A stretch of 64,000 nucleotides of DNA, taken from NCBI RefSeq assembly GCF_003931565.1, contig NZ_RRYI01000009.1:62001-126000 (forward strand), in the 5' to 3' direction. Positions 37,250 to 45,117 of the stretch are shown piece by piece (the stretch's first letter is position 1; the number at the start of each line of letters is the position of its first letter). The notes below the pieces were generated by a model. It saw only the letters and a list, made by a program, of their open reading frames with translations, was not told the origin of the DNA and searched no databases. The position numbers were made by a program, and so were the translations under genes. The DNA is from Caulobacter sp. 602-1. Lineage in GTDB: Bacteria > Pseudomonadota > Alphaproteobacteria > Caulobacterales > Caulobacteraceae.

Positions 37250-37368
37250 TTCCCGGCGAAAGCCTGGACCCAGATCGCAGGGCTGTGAGGCGCATGCAAA
37301 AACGCCCGCGATCCTCTCCGGAACGCGGGCGCTCTTGCATCTGGGCCCCCGCTTTCGCGAGGGAGAAC
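37250..37368 (+). repeat. Large nested palindrome after the buf operon, with terminator-like core
   Basis: From outside in: GCGAAAGC (left) with GCTTTCGC (right), CCCAGAT (37269-37275) with ATCTGGG (37339-37345), ATGCAA (37294-37299) with TTGCAT (37335-37340), and CGCCCGCG (37303-37310) with CGCGGGCG (37324-37331). The core follows AAAAA and may terminate transcripts from either side. The layered symmetry suggests a repetitive extragenic element. Confidence 0.7.
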
Positions 37369-37380
37369 GGATGCTGGGGC

Positions 37381-37956
37381 TCAATGAATCGTCGGCATGC
37401 GCGGCACGGGCTTGCGCCACAGCTGCGAGGTCAGGGCGTTGGCGATGCCGATCCAGCCGAAGTCGGGGGCGACCCCGCCGCCGACCTTGCGGGCCTCGAT
37501 CGCATAGGCCGCCGAAGCCGCCAGAGAGGCCGTCGCCGCGCCCAGCTGTCCGCCGACGCGCTTGGCGCCCAGGCCCAGCCAGAGAGCGTTGAAGCCTTGC
37601 ACCAGGCTCCAGATGGTCAGGGCGCGGGTGCGGGCGGGACTGGCCGGCGCGTTCCAGGTGCGCAGACCCGACAGGGTCATGGCGATGAACAGCGGCGGCA
37701 AAAGCAGGCTGGTCAGCGGCTTGGGTTGATGGGCCACGGGCTCGTGCATCTCGGCGAACTCGACGGCGTACATCTCGTCGTCCAGCACCCGCTCATGACG
37801 GCGGCCCATCACCATGGCCGCGATGATCGCGCCGCCGGCCAGGGCCGCGCCGACGCCGATCTGCGCCGCGGGGTGAAGGCCTTCCCGCCTTTCCAGCTCG
37901 AACGCCTCGCGTCCAGCCAGGGCGCGTTCTCGCGACTTTCCGTTGGCGATATGCAT
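37381..37956 (-). CDS. Membrane protein, possibly TspO/MBR-related
   Basis: 191 residues from ATG at 37956, with GAGGGAGTCCCGCC upstream. About five hydrophobic segments after a charged N-terminus. The second half echoes TspO: WSLVQGFNALWLGLGAKR, then ASAAYAIEARKVGG and DFGWIGIANALTSQLWRKP, which resembles the terminal LAWVSFATALN-x-x-IW of TspO. Tryptophans are fewer than usual, so this is tentative. Not part of the buf operon (opposite strand). Confidence 0.7.
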   Translation of the reverse strand: MHIANGKSRERALAGREAFELERREGLHPAAQIGVGAALAGGAIIAAMVMGRRHERVLDDEMYAVEFAEMHEPVAHQPKPLTSLLLPPLFIAMTLSGLRTWNAPASPARTRALTIWSLVQGFNALWLGLGAKRVGGQLGAATASLAASAAYAIEARKVGGGVAPDFGWIGIANALTSQLWRKPVPRMPTIH

Positions 37957-38125
37957 GGCGGGACTCCCTCGTGAACTCGCAAGGTCAAACAGCCCAGCTG
38001 AACCTTGGTTCCAGCGCGACCGGGCCGTCACGCATGATGGCGCGTTCCCCGCGTCGCGCCAGCTGAAAACACGCTTACGGTATCGGCGACCTTGGGCCGT
38101 CCGCGACCTTCAGCGCAAAGACGGT

Positions 38126-38605
38126 TCAGGCCGGCAGTTCCCCCACCGCCGATTGCAGGTAGTTCTGCTCGCCCAGCGCCTTGACCAGGCCCAGCTGCAT
38201 CTCGAGGAAGTCGATATGCTCCTCGGTGTCGCTGAGGATTTCGCGCAGCAGCTCGCGGCTGACATAGTCTCGGGCCTGCTCGCACTGGACGATGCCGGGG
38301 ATCAGGGTCTCGCGGCCGCCGACCTCCACGGCCAGATCGCTGGCCAGGCATTCCGGCACGGTCTCGCCGATCTTCAGCTTGTGCAGGTCCTGGAGGTTCG
38401 GCAGCCCTTCCAGGAACAGGATGCGGTTGATCAGCTTGTCGGCGTGCTTCATCTCGCCGATCGATTCGTCATAGGTGATCTTGCCGAGGCGCTTGAAGCC
38501 CCAGTTGTCGTACATCCGCGCGTGCAGGAAGTACTGGTTAACCGCCGTCAGCTCGTTGGTGAGCACCGCGTTGAGCAGTCGGATGATGCCGGGATCGCCC
38601 TGCAT
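38126..38605 (-). CDS. bfr: Bacterioferritin
   Basis: 159 residues from ATG at 38605 after CAAGGAGGCCGCC. Ferroxidase motif LTNELTAVNQYFLHAR (Glu near 18), the haem-ligand Met in DESIGEMKHADKLI, and DTEEHIDFLEMQL near 127-139. Stores iron as a 24-mer with haem between subunits. The gene for its ferredoxin partner lies 147 bases upstream, and a GCGAG-tgt-CTCGC palindrome (38679-38691) in the gap may bind an iron regulator. Confidence 0.96.
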   Translation of the reverse strand: MQGDPGIIRLLNAVLTNELTAVNQYFLHARMYDNWGFKRLGKITYDESIGEMKHADKLINRILFLEGLPNLQDLHKLKIGETVPECLASDLAVEVGGRETLIPGIVQCEQARDYVSRELLREILSDTEEHIDFLEMQLGLVKALGEQNYLQSAVGELPA

Positions 38606-38678
38606 GGCGGCCTCCTTGAAGTTCACATGTTCGGCCGGAACCTGGGGCAAGCCGAAACCGGCTTCAACCTGAATATGT

Positions 38679-38691
38679 GCGAGTGTCTCGC
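38679..38691. promoter_or_regulatory. Short palindrome upstream of bfr, possible regulator site
   Basis: GCGAG-TGT-CTCGC, 74 bases before the bfr start. Iron-storage genes in Caulobacter are Fur-linked, but this does not resemble the canonical Fur box closely. Listed as a candidate only. Confidence 0.25.
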
Positions 38692-38752
38692 GCTCTCACG
38701 GAAATCCGCGTGAACGCCGGGCGGATCCCTGAATTTGCTGGCGTTCAGGCCG

Positions 38753-38974
38753 TTACTCGGCCGCGAAGGCGAGCGCTTCGCGATTGTCCTGGATCATCTG
38801 GCGCATCTCGCAGACGCACTTGGCGCACTGGGCCTGGCAACCCTTGTGACGGAAGATGTCCGCCGGGCGCGTGGCGCCAGCGTCGATGGCGGCGCGCACT
38901 TCGCGCTCGCGGATGCCGTTACAGTTGCAGACGTACAAGGAAGAACGCCCTACCCGATTGAGTGTCATTCTCAT
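38753..38974 (-). CDS. bfd: Bacterioferritin-associated ferredoxin
   Basis: 73 residues. [2Fe-2S]-binding BFD fold: YVCNCNGIRERE with Cys16 and Cys18, then CQAQCAKCVCEM with four further cysteines. It reduces the bacterioferritin haem to release stored iron. A start at the second ATG, two codons in, is equally possible. The upstream region carries TGAGAGTCAGTTGCAAAA, a Fur-like sequence on the minus strand. Confidence 0.92.
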   Translation of the reverse strand: MRMTLNRVGRSSLYVCNCNGIREREVRAAIDAGATRPADIFRHKGCQAQCAKCVCEMRQMIQDNREALAFAAE

Positions 38975-39069
38975 CTAGACGCTCACGGCGTGTTTTGCAA
39001 CTGACTCTCACTACGGTTAGCGGCGGCTAGGTGTCGCGGGGCGGCCCGAATTGGCTTAAAGCCCAGCCC

Positions 39070-39714
39070 ATGACGCTCGCCTGCCGCCTCTATCTGATCA
39101 CCCCGCCCTCCCTGGCCGACCTGACCGCCTTCGGCCGCCAGCTGGCCAAGGCCCTGGAAGGCGGCGATGTCGCCGCCCTGCAGATCCGCCTGAAGGACGC
39201 CCCGGACGACGTGATCGCCGCCGCCGTCGAGACCCTGTCGCCGATCGCCCAGGCCCACGACGTCGCCGTAATCCTCAACGACCGCCCCGATCTCGCCGCC
39301 CGCCTGCCGGTCGACGGCGTCCACGTCGGCCAGTCGGACATGGCCCTGAAGGACGCGCGCAAGCTGATGGGCCAGCGGATGGTCGGCGTCACCTGCCATG
39401 ACAGCCGGCACCTGGCCATGGAAGCCTCGGAGGCCGGGGCCGACTATGTGGCGTTCGGGGCCTTTTTCCCGACGACGACCAAGGACGCCCCAACCATCGC
39501 CGAACCCGAGATCCTGGCCATCTGGCAGGAGACCATGGAGACCCCGTGCGTGGCCATCGGCGGGATCACCGCCGCCAACGCCGCGCCCCTGGCCACGGCC
39601 GGCGCCGACTTCCTGGCCGTCTCGGCCGGGGTCTGGGCCTATCCGGAAGGTCCGGACGCGGCCGTCGCCGCGCTGAACGGCGCCATCGCCAAGGGTCTCG
39701 CCGAGCGCGAATAA
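39070..39714 (+). CDS. thiE: Thiamine-phosphate synthase
   Basis: 214 residues. Motifs: LQIRLKDAPDD, ILNDRPDLAARL, VHVGQSDMAL, GVTCHDS, FGAFFPTTTKDAP and VAIGGITAANAAP. It joins HMP-PP (from ThiD) to thiazole phosphate. No TPP riboswitch is seen upstream, so regulation by that route is unlikely here. The ribosome site is weak. Confidence 0.94.
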   Translation: MTLACRLYLITPPSLADLTAFGRQLAKALEGGDVAALQIRLKDAPDDVIAAAVETLSPIAQAHDVAVILNDRPDLAARLPVDGVHVGQSDMALKDARKLMGQRMVGVTCHDSRHLAMEASEAGADYVAFGAFFPTTTKDAPTIAEPEILAIWQETMETPCVAIGGITAANAAPLATAGADFLAVSAGVWAYPEGPDAAVAALNGAIAKGLAERE

Positions 39715-39800
39715 GGCGAAATAACGACGTTCGCTTGTGACGCGCCGCACACAGGCATAGCTTCCCCGTTAGCGAACAACGATAAATGGGGAGGACGCCG

Positions 39801-40223
39801 ATGAAGCGACTCGAAGTGTGTTTGCTTAGCGTTACGGCCCTGGCCCTTTCGACGGCCCTGCTCTCGACGGGCGCGACCGCCGAGACCTGGAAGCAGGCGC
39901 CGGGAGACACAAAATCCTACTACGACGCGGACTTCACCCGCGTGGACCAGGCCACCGGGCTGATCGTGACCCGCGTCGCCGAGGGCAAGCCCAACGGCCC
40001 CTACAAGAACTGGCCGCCCACCAAGGGTCCGATCCTGGTCTTCGCGCTCGACTGCGCGGCCGACAAGTGGATGGACCTCGGCATGGACTTCGACGGCTCT
40101 CAGGGCCTGCCCAAGGGCTGGCGCAAGGAAGCCAAGATCGACGACATCTCCGGCGCCGTCGGCAAGGCCGGCAAGCTGCTCTGCGAAACCAAGGACACCC
40201 TGCCGAAGGTCGAGCTGCCCTAG
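39801..40223 (+). CDS. Secreted protein of unknown function
   Basis: 140 residues from ATG at 39801 after GGGGAGGACGCCG. A signal peptide (MKRLEVCLLSVTALALSTAL, cleavage near TAE) precedes a domain with two late cysteines, CAAD and LLCETKD, likely forming a disulfide. Aromatic segments include TWKQAPGDTKSYYDADFTRV, and GMDFDGSQGLPKGW follows. It resembles small alphaproteobacterial surface proteins of unknown function; I do not recognise the family. Confidence 0.8.
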   Translation: MKRLEVCLLSVTALALSTALLSTGATAETWKQAPGDTKSYYDADFTRVDQATGLIVTRVAEGKPNGPYKNWPPTKGPILVFALDCAADKWMDLGMDFDGSQGLPKGWRKEAKIDDISGAVGKAGKLLCETKDTLPKVELP

Positions 40224-40391
40224 GCGATCAGAAGGCTTGCCATCCCGGCGCCGCAGGCCGGCCCAGGATGGCGAGAAATCGCGTTCGGGACGGACGCCAG
40301 ACGCCCGCCGCGCGACGCTTAACCCTGTCGAATCAACGGCGCCTTGCCTTCGGGCCTGTGGACGACTAGGTTCCGCGCCCGTTCTTTCACA

Positions 40392-40439
40392 CCGTCGACC
40401 TACCGCTCCGCCGCCGGATCTTCCGGCGGGCGTCGACGG
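40392..40439 (+). promoter_or_regulatory. Nested palindrome just upstream of the inositol monophosphatase gene
   Basis: Outer arms CCGTCGAC (40392-40399) and GTCGACGG (40432-40439), inner arms CCGCCGG (40411-40417) and CCGGCGG (40423-40429). It ends 23 bases before the GTG start, so as RNA it would form a stem close to the ribosome site. Confidence 0.5.
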
Positions 40440-40462
40440 CATTGCATGAGGATTACACGCCC

Positions 40463-41263
40463 GTGGCTACGCCTTCCGCCCTCCTGAACGTCATGATCGA
40501 CGCGGCCCGGAAGGCCGCCCGTGGCCTGGCCCGCGACTTCGGCGAAGTCACGGAACTGCAGGTCTCGAAAAAGGGCGCGGCGGACTTCGTCACCAACGCC
40601 GACATCAAGGCCGAACAGACCCTGTTCGAGATCCTGACCAAGGCTCGCCCGGGCTACGGCTTCCTGGGCGAAGAGCGCGGCATGATCGAGGGCACCGACA
40701 AGACCCACACCTGGATCGTCGACCCGCTGGACGGCACCACCAACTTCATGCACGCCATCCCGCACTTCGCGGTCAACATCGCCCTGCAGCGCGAGGGCGA
40801 GGGCGTCGTCGCCGGCGTCACCTACAACCCGATCACCAACGACCTGTTCTGGGTCGAAAAGGGCAAGGGCGCCTTCCTGGGCGCTGAGAAGCGCCTGCGC
40901 GTCGCCGCCCGCCGGAACCTGGACGAGAGCGTGCTGGCCACGGGCGTGCCGTTCGCCGGCAAGCCGGGCCACGGCCAGTTCCTGAAGGAGCTGCACCAGG
41001 TCAGCCAGAAGGTCGCCGGCGTCCGCCGCTTCGGCGCCGCCGCCCTGGACCTGGCCTGGGTCGCCGCCGGTCGCTTCGACGCCTACTGGGAGCGCAACCT
41101 CAACCCGTGGGACGTCGCCGCCGGCGTGCTGATGGTCCAGGAGTCGGGCGGCAAGGTCACCACGATCGACGACAACGACCACGACGTCGTGCAGGGCAAG
41201 TCGATCCTGGCCAGCAACCAGGACCTCTATCCGCAGATCCTCGAGCGGCTGCGGGCGGCGTAG
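40463..41263 (+). CDS. suhB: Inositol monophosphatase family protein (SuhB-like)
   Basis: 266 residues from a GTG with GAGGATTACACGCCC upstream; a TTG 21 bases earlier is possible. Metal-site motifs: FLGEERG, IVDPLDGTTNFMH (two Asp), and the C-terminal NPWDVAAGVLMVQESGG. SuhB-type enzymes hydrolyse inositol phosphates and also act in rRNA antitermination in some bacteria. A GC-rich hairpin (GGCGAGGG, 41275-41282, with CCCTCGCC, 41291-41298) follows it. Confidence 0.92.
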   Translation: MATPSALLNVMIDAARKAARGLARDFGEVTELQVSKKGAADFVTNADIKAEQTLFEILTKARPGYGFLGEERGMIEGTDKTHTWIVDPLDGTTNFMHAIPHFAVNIALQREGEGVVAGVTYNPITNDLFWVEKGKGAFLGAEKRLRVAARRNLDESVLATGVPFAGKPGHGQFLKELHQVSQKVAGVRRFGAAALDLAWVAAGRFDAYWERNLNPWDVAAGVLMVQESGGKVTTIDDNDHDVVQGKSILASNQDLYPQILERLRAA

Positions 41264-41331
41264 CTTTTTGTGATGGCGAGGGCGTCAAACCCCTCGCCAA
41301 ACCGTCACATCCCGGCGCTAAATCGCGCGCC

Positions 41332-42402
41332 ATGACCCTGCTCACCCGTCGCGCCATGACCACCGCCGCACTCGCCGGCACGCTGCTTCCCGGCTTCGCC
41401 CGCGCCCAGGCCCGGAAGCCCATCGTCATCGGCCACCGCGGCTGCAGCGGCGAGCGCCCCGAGCACACCGCCCCGGCCTACGAGCGCGCCATCGAGCAGG
41501 GCGCCGACTTCATCGAGCCGGACCTGGTCCCGACCAAGGACGGCCATCTGGTGGCCCGCCACGAGAATGAGATCGGCGGCACGACCGACGTCGCCAGCCG
41601 CCCCGAGTTCGCCGACCGCAAGGCGACCAAGACCATCGACGGCGCGCAGGTCACCGGCTGGTTCGTCGAGGACTTCACTCTGGCCGAGATCAAGACCCTG
41701 CGCGCTCGCGAGCGGCTGCCGCAGCTGCGCCCGGCCAGCGCCGCCTTCGACGGCCAGGCCCAGATCCTGACCTTCGAGGAGGTCGTGGCCATCGCCAAGG
41801 CAGGAACCAAGCGCGCCGGCCGCACGATCGGCGTCTATCCCGAGCTGAAGCACCCGACCTATTTCGCCTCGATCGGCCTGCCGACCGAAGAGCGCCTGGT
41901 CGGCAAGCTGAAGGCGCTGGACCTGAACTCGGCCAGCGCGCCGGTCTATGTGCAGTGCTTCGAGGTCGGGACGCTGAAGAAGCTCCGCGCCAAGACGCCG
42001 GCGCGCCTGGTGTTCCTGGTCGACAGCGAGGGCGGCCCGGCTGACCTGCCGAACGTCAAATACGCCGACCTGATCACCGCCCAGGGCCTGAAGGACGTCG
42101 CGGTCTATGCCGACGGTCTGGGGCCGAACTGGAGCCTGGTCGTTCCCAACGACAAGCAGATCCTGTTGCCGGCCACCGACCTGGTCAAGAACGCCCACGC
42201 CGCGGGCCTGCAGGTCCACCCCTGGACCGTGCGGGCCGAGAACTACTTCCTGCCCGCCAGCTTGCGGAAAGGCGCTCCTGCGGACCCGGCCTTCCTCGCC
42301 ATGCACGGCGACGTCGCGCCAGTGTTCAAGGCGCTTTACGCGGCGGGCGTCGACGGCGTGTTCAGCGACTTCCCGGGACTGGCGGCCGCCGCGCGGGGTT
42401 AG
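41332..42402 (+). CDS. glpQ: Glycerophosphodiester phosphodiesterase, exported
   Basis: 356 residues. The N-terminus TRRAMTTAALAGTLL with an RR pair suggests Tat or Sec export. GDPD motifs: VIGHRGCSGERPEHT (catalytic His), ADFIEPDLVPTKDGHLVARHENEI read as FIEPDLVPTKDGHLV and ARHENEI, then YPELKHPTYF. Length and the GlpQ-specific insert match the periplasmic form. It releases glycerol-3-phosphate from phospholipid head groups. Confidence 0.93.
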   Translation: MTLLTRRAMTTAALAGTLLPGFARAQARKPIVIGHRGCSGERPEHTAPAYERAIEQGADFIEPDLVPTKDGHLVARHENEIGGTTDVASRPEFADRKATKTIDGAQVTGWFVEDFTLAEIKTLRARERLPQLRPASAAFDGQAQILTFEEVVAIAKAGTKRAGRTIGVYPELKHPTYFASIGLPTEERLVGKLKALDLNSASAPVYVQCFEVGTLKKLRAKTPARLVFLVDSEGGPADLPNVKYADLITAQGLKDVAVYADGLGPNWSLVVPNDKQILLPATDLVKNAHAAGLQVHPWTVRAENYFLPASLRKGAPADPAFLAMHGDVAPVFKALYAAGVDGVFSDFPGLAAAARG

Positions 42403-42470
42403 CCTGACGCCTCTTGCGGAGACGGCCCTGACCGGTGCAGCGTGCCGGCCGAACGCCCAAGGGAAGCCTC

Positions 42471-43784
42471 ATGAAGATCCGTAACATCGTCTCCACGGCC
42501 GCCCTCGCCGCCGCGCTCATGCTGGGCTCGACCGCCGCCGCCCAGCCCGCCCGGACGGCGTCCAGCGAATTGCTGGACCGCGTCGCCGAGGACTTCGTGC
42601 GCATGACCCTGGAGGCCGGCGAGCGGGAGCCCGGCTATGTCGACGCCTATTACGGCCCGGTCCACCTGATGGACACCGCGAAGGCCGCCCCGCGCCCGGT
42701 CTCGGTGCTGCGCAAGGAGGCCGACCGCCTGATGACTCTGGTGGTCGCCGCCAAGGACAAGCAGCTGTCGCCCGACGAGCGCCGCCGCAAGCTGTTCCTG
42801 AAGGGCCAGATCAAGGCCGCTCAGACCCGGCTGGCCATGATCGCCGGCGACAAGTTCAGCTTCGAGGACGAGGCGCAGGGCCTGTTCGGCGTCCGCCCGG
42901 TGATCAAGCCGCTGAAGAGCTACGACCCGATCCTGGCCCGCATCGACAAGCTGGTCCCGGGCAAGGGGGATCTGGCCGCCCGTGTCGACGCCTTCCAGAA
43001 CCGCTACGTGATCCCGACCGACAAGGTGGAAGCGGTGATGCAGGCCGGCATCGCCGCCTGCAAGGCCAAGACCGAGGAGCACATCAAGCTGCCGGCCAGC
43101 GAGCGCTTCGATCTGGAGTTCGTGACCAAGAAGCCCTGGAGCGGCTACAACTGGTACAAGGGCGACGCCCACAGCCTGATCCAGATCAACACCGACCTGC
43201 CGATCTACATCAGCCGCGCGCTCGATCTGGGCTGCCACGAGGGCTATCCCGGCCACCACGTGCTGAACACCCTGCTGGAAGAGAAGCTGACCAAGGGCAA
43301 GGGCTGGGTGGAGTTCTCGGTCTATCCGCTGTTCTCGCCGCAGTCGTTCATCGCCGAGGGCAGCGCCAATTTCGGCATCGAACTGGCGTTCCCGGGCAAG
43401 GCCAAGACCGATTTCGAGCGCGACAAGCTCTATCCGCTGGCGGGCCTGGATCCGAAGACGGCCGAAGCCTATGGCGCGTTGCAGGACGCCAAGGCGGCGC
43501 TGTCCAGCAGCGGCAACACCATCGCGGCCCTGTACCTCTCCGGCAAGATGACCAAGGAACAGGCCGTCCAGGCGCTGATGAAGTACACCCTCTATTCGCG
43601 CGGGGGGGCCGAGAAGCGGGTGTCGTTCATCGAGACGTATCGCTCGTACGTGATCAATTACAACATCGGCCAGGACATGGTTCGCGACTACGTCTATCGG
43701 GCCGGCAAGACCCAGGACGCGCGCTGGAAGGCCATGGAGCGCGTGATCAGCGAGCCGACCGTTCCGGCGGATCTGCGCAAATAG
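42471..43784 (+). CDS. Secreted metallopeptidase-like protein with HEGYPGHH motif
   Basis: 437 residues from ATG at 42471 (GGGAAGCCTC upstream). A signal peptide (MKIRNIVSTAALAAALMLG) is followed by a helical domain and the zinc-peptidase-like motif CHEGYPGHHVLN near residue 260, and a downstream Glu in FIAEGSANFGIELAF. HExxxHH with a distant Glu resembles the DUF885 peptidase family. Substrate unknown. Second secreted hydrolase in a row after glpQ. Confidence 0.88.
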   Translation: MKIRNIVSTAALAAALMLGSTAAAQPARTASSELLDRVAEDFVRMTLEAGEREPGYVDAYYGPVHLMDTAKAAPRPVSVLRKEADRLMTLVVAAKDKQLSPDERRRKLFLKGQIKAAQTRLAMIAGDKFSFEDEAQGLFGVRPVIKPLKSYDPILARIDKLVPGKGDLAARVDAFQNRYVIPTDKVEAVMQAGIAACKAKTEEHIKLPASERFDLEFVTKKPWSGYNWYKGDAHSLIQINTDLPIYISRALDLGCHEGYPGHHVLNTLLEEKLTKGKGWVEFSVYPLFSPQSFIAEGSANFGIELAFPGKAKTDFERDKLYPLAGLDPKTAEAYGALQDAKAALSSSGNTIAALYLSGKMTKEQAVQALMKYTLYSRGGAEKRVSFIETYRSYVINYNIGQDMVRDYVYRAGKTQDARWKAMERVISEPTVPADLRK

Positions 43785-43939
43785 CCAAGCCTGTGCAATA
43801 GCTTGGCGCTCGGCCGCGTCGCTTTGTCGACACAGGAACGCAACCGCCTGGCCGCCGTTTGCCCCCTCGCCGCCGTCTGTTGGCGGCGTAGGGGTCGCCT
43901 CGCCGGGCGATCTCTCCTTTACGATCAAGGAGTGTGTCC

Positions 43940-44872
43940 GTGTACGGTGGCGAACGACTATCCCGCCTGGGCGCGTTCAGCCCACGGTTCCCCGACGCCG
44001 AGGCTCTGCACAAGGGCCTGGCCCATTGGAACCACGTCCGCCTGTCCCCGGCCGCGCCTTCCGAGGGCTGGCGCGAGGAGCTGGATGAAGAAATCAGGAT
44101 GCGCCGCATCGAGGGCGCGTTCATCGAGGCCTTCCGCCGTCACGTGGCGCCGCTGGTCGAGGACGTCCCGCAAGATCCCGACGGCTTCATCGCCTGGTTC
44201 GAGGCGCTGAAGGACCACGGCCCTGGTCAGTGGGATCCGCTGTTCGACTGGCTGGAAGGCGAGGCCTCGCTGGAAGACCTCAAATGGTTTCTGACCCAGG
44301 AAGCGGCCGGCGAGGCCGGCTTTGACGACCTGGTGGCCCTGACCCAGGTCAAGGTCCCCGACCGCGCCAAGCTCGAGCTGGCCCGCAACTACTGGGACGA
44401 GATGGGCCGCGGCGGCGCCAAGGGCATGCATGGCCCGATGCTGACGCGGACCACCGCGACCCTGGGCCTGACCCCGACCATCGACACCACCCTGTGGCAG
44501 TCGCTGTGCCTGGCCAACGTCATGACCGCCTTCGCCACCACCCGCCGCTATGTCTGGCAGTCGATCGGCGCCCTGGGCGTGGTCGAGCTGACCGCCCCGA
44601 CCCGCGTGGCCTGCGTCGACGCCGGCCTCAAGCGGGTCGGCGTCGCGGCCGAGGCCCGCAAGTACTTCGCCCTGCACGCCCAGCTGGACATCGAGCACTC
44701 CAAGGCCTGGAACGCCGAGGCCCTGGTCCCGCTGGTGTCGGAGGATCCGTCGCGCGCCAAGTACATCGCCGAGGGTGCGGTCATGCGCCTGATCTGCGGC
44801 GAGCAGTGCTTCGACACCTACCGCGCCCACCTGTGGGCCCACGCCCATCCTCTGGTCTACGCGGCGGAGTAA
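43940..44872 (+). CDS. Iron-containing redox enzyme of the haem-oxygenase-like fold
   Basis: 310 residues from GTG at 43940, chosen because AAGGAG ends 7 bases earlier (a GTG two codons upstream has no room). The iron-ligand pattern of the haem-oxygenase-like diiron (HDO) family is seen: an early Glu in EDLKWFLTQEAAGE, an N-terminal-half segment LARNYWDEMGRGG with Glu and the following GMHGPML His, and HAQLDIEHSKAWN with the H-x3-D-x2-H motif. HDO enzymes oxidise amino acids, fatty acids or small metabolites with O2. No cluster partner reveals the substrate. Confidence 0.85.
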   Translation: MYGGERLSRLGAFSPRFPDAEALHKGLAHWNHVRLSPAAPSEGWREELDEEIRMRRIEGAFIEAFRRHVAPLVEDVPQDPDGFIAWFEALKDHGPGQWDPLFDWLEGEASLEDLKWFLTQEAAGEAGFDDLVALTQVKVPDRAKLELARNYWDEMGRGGAKGMHGPMLTRTTATLGLTPTIDTTLWQSLCLANVMTAFATTRRYVWQSIGALGVVELTAPTRVACVDAGLKRVGVAAEARKYFALHAQLDIEHSKAWNAEALVPLVSEDPSRAKYIAEGAVMRLICGEQCFDTYRAHLWAHAHPLVYAAE

Positions 44873-44877
44873 GATCG

Positions 44878-45117
44878 ATGGCCTGCCTGTTCGAGGTCTC
44901 GCCCTATGACGGCGGCTGGTGCGTGAAGATCGGCGACACCGGCGAGGTGCTGTTCTTCACCGGCCGCCGTCGCGCCGTGGCCGAAGCCCACGACCTGGCC
45001 CGCGCCTGGCCGACCGGAGCCGAGGTCCGGATCCATGGCCGCTCGGCCGAGGCGCGGTCGTTCGAAGCGTGGTTCGAGGATCCGGCGCCGCCTCTTGGAG
45101 CCGTAGCCGGCGCCTAA
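44878..45117 (+). CDS. Small protein, DUF2188-like
   Basis: 79 residues directly after the iron enzyme (6-base gap). It has the compact beta pattern FEVSPYDGGWCVKI...VLFFTGRRRAVAEAHDLARAW, similar to DUF2188 proteins, which have a repeated aromatic/Gly strand. The ribosome site is inside the upstream gene's end. Function unknown; co-transcription suggests a link to the HDO-like enzyme. It overlaps the ABC exporter stop by 4 bases on the other strand. Confidence 0.7.
   Translation: MACLFEVSPYDGGWCVKIGDTGEVLFFTGRRRAVAEAHDLARAWPTGAEVRIHGRSAEARSFEAWFEDPAPPLGAVAGA

Noticed and set aside
34500..37400. Possible phage or plasmid origin of the sigF-buf region
   Set aside because: No integrase, tRNA, direct repeats or composition shift was seen. 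The locus reads as a normal chromosomal island shared by Caulobacter.
38975..39069. TPP riboswitch before thiE
   Set aside because: No THI-element core (CUGAGA with ACCUGA-type partner) could be found in the upstream bases.
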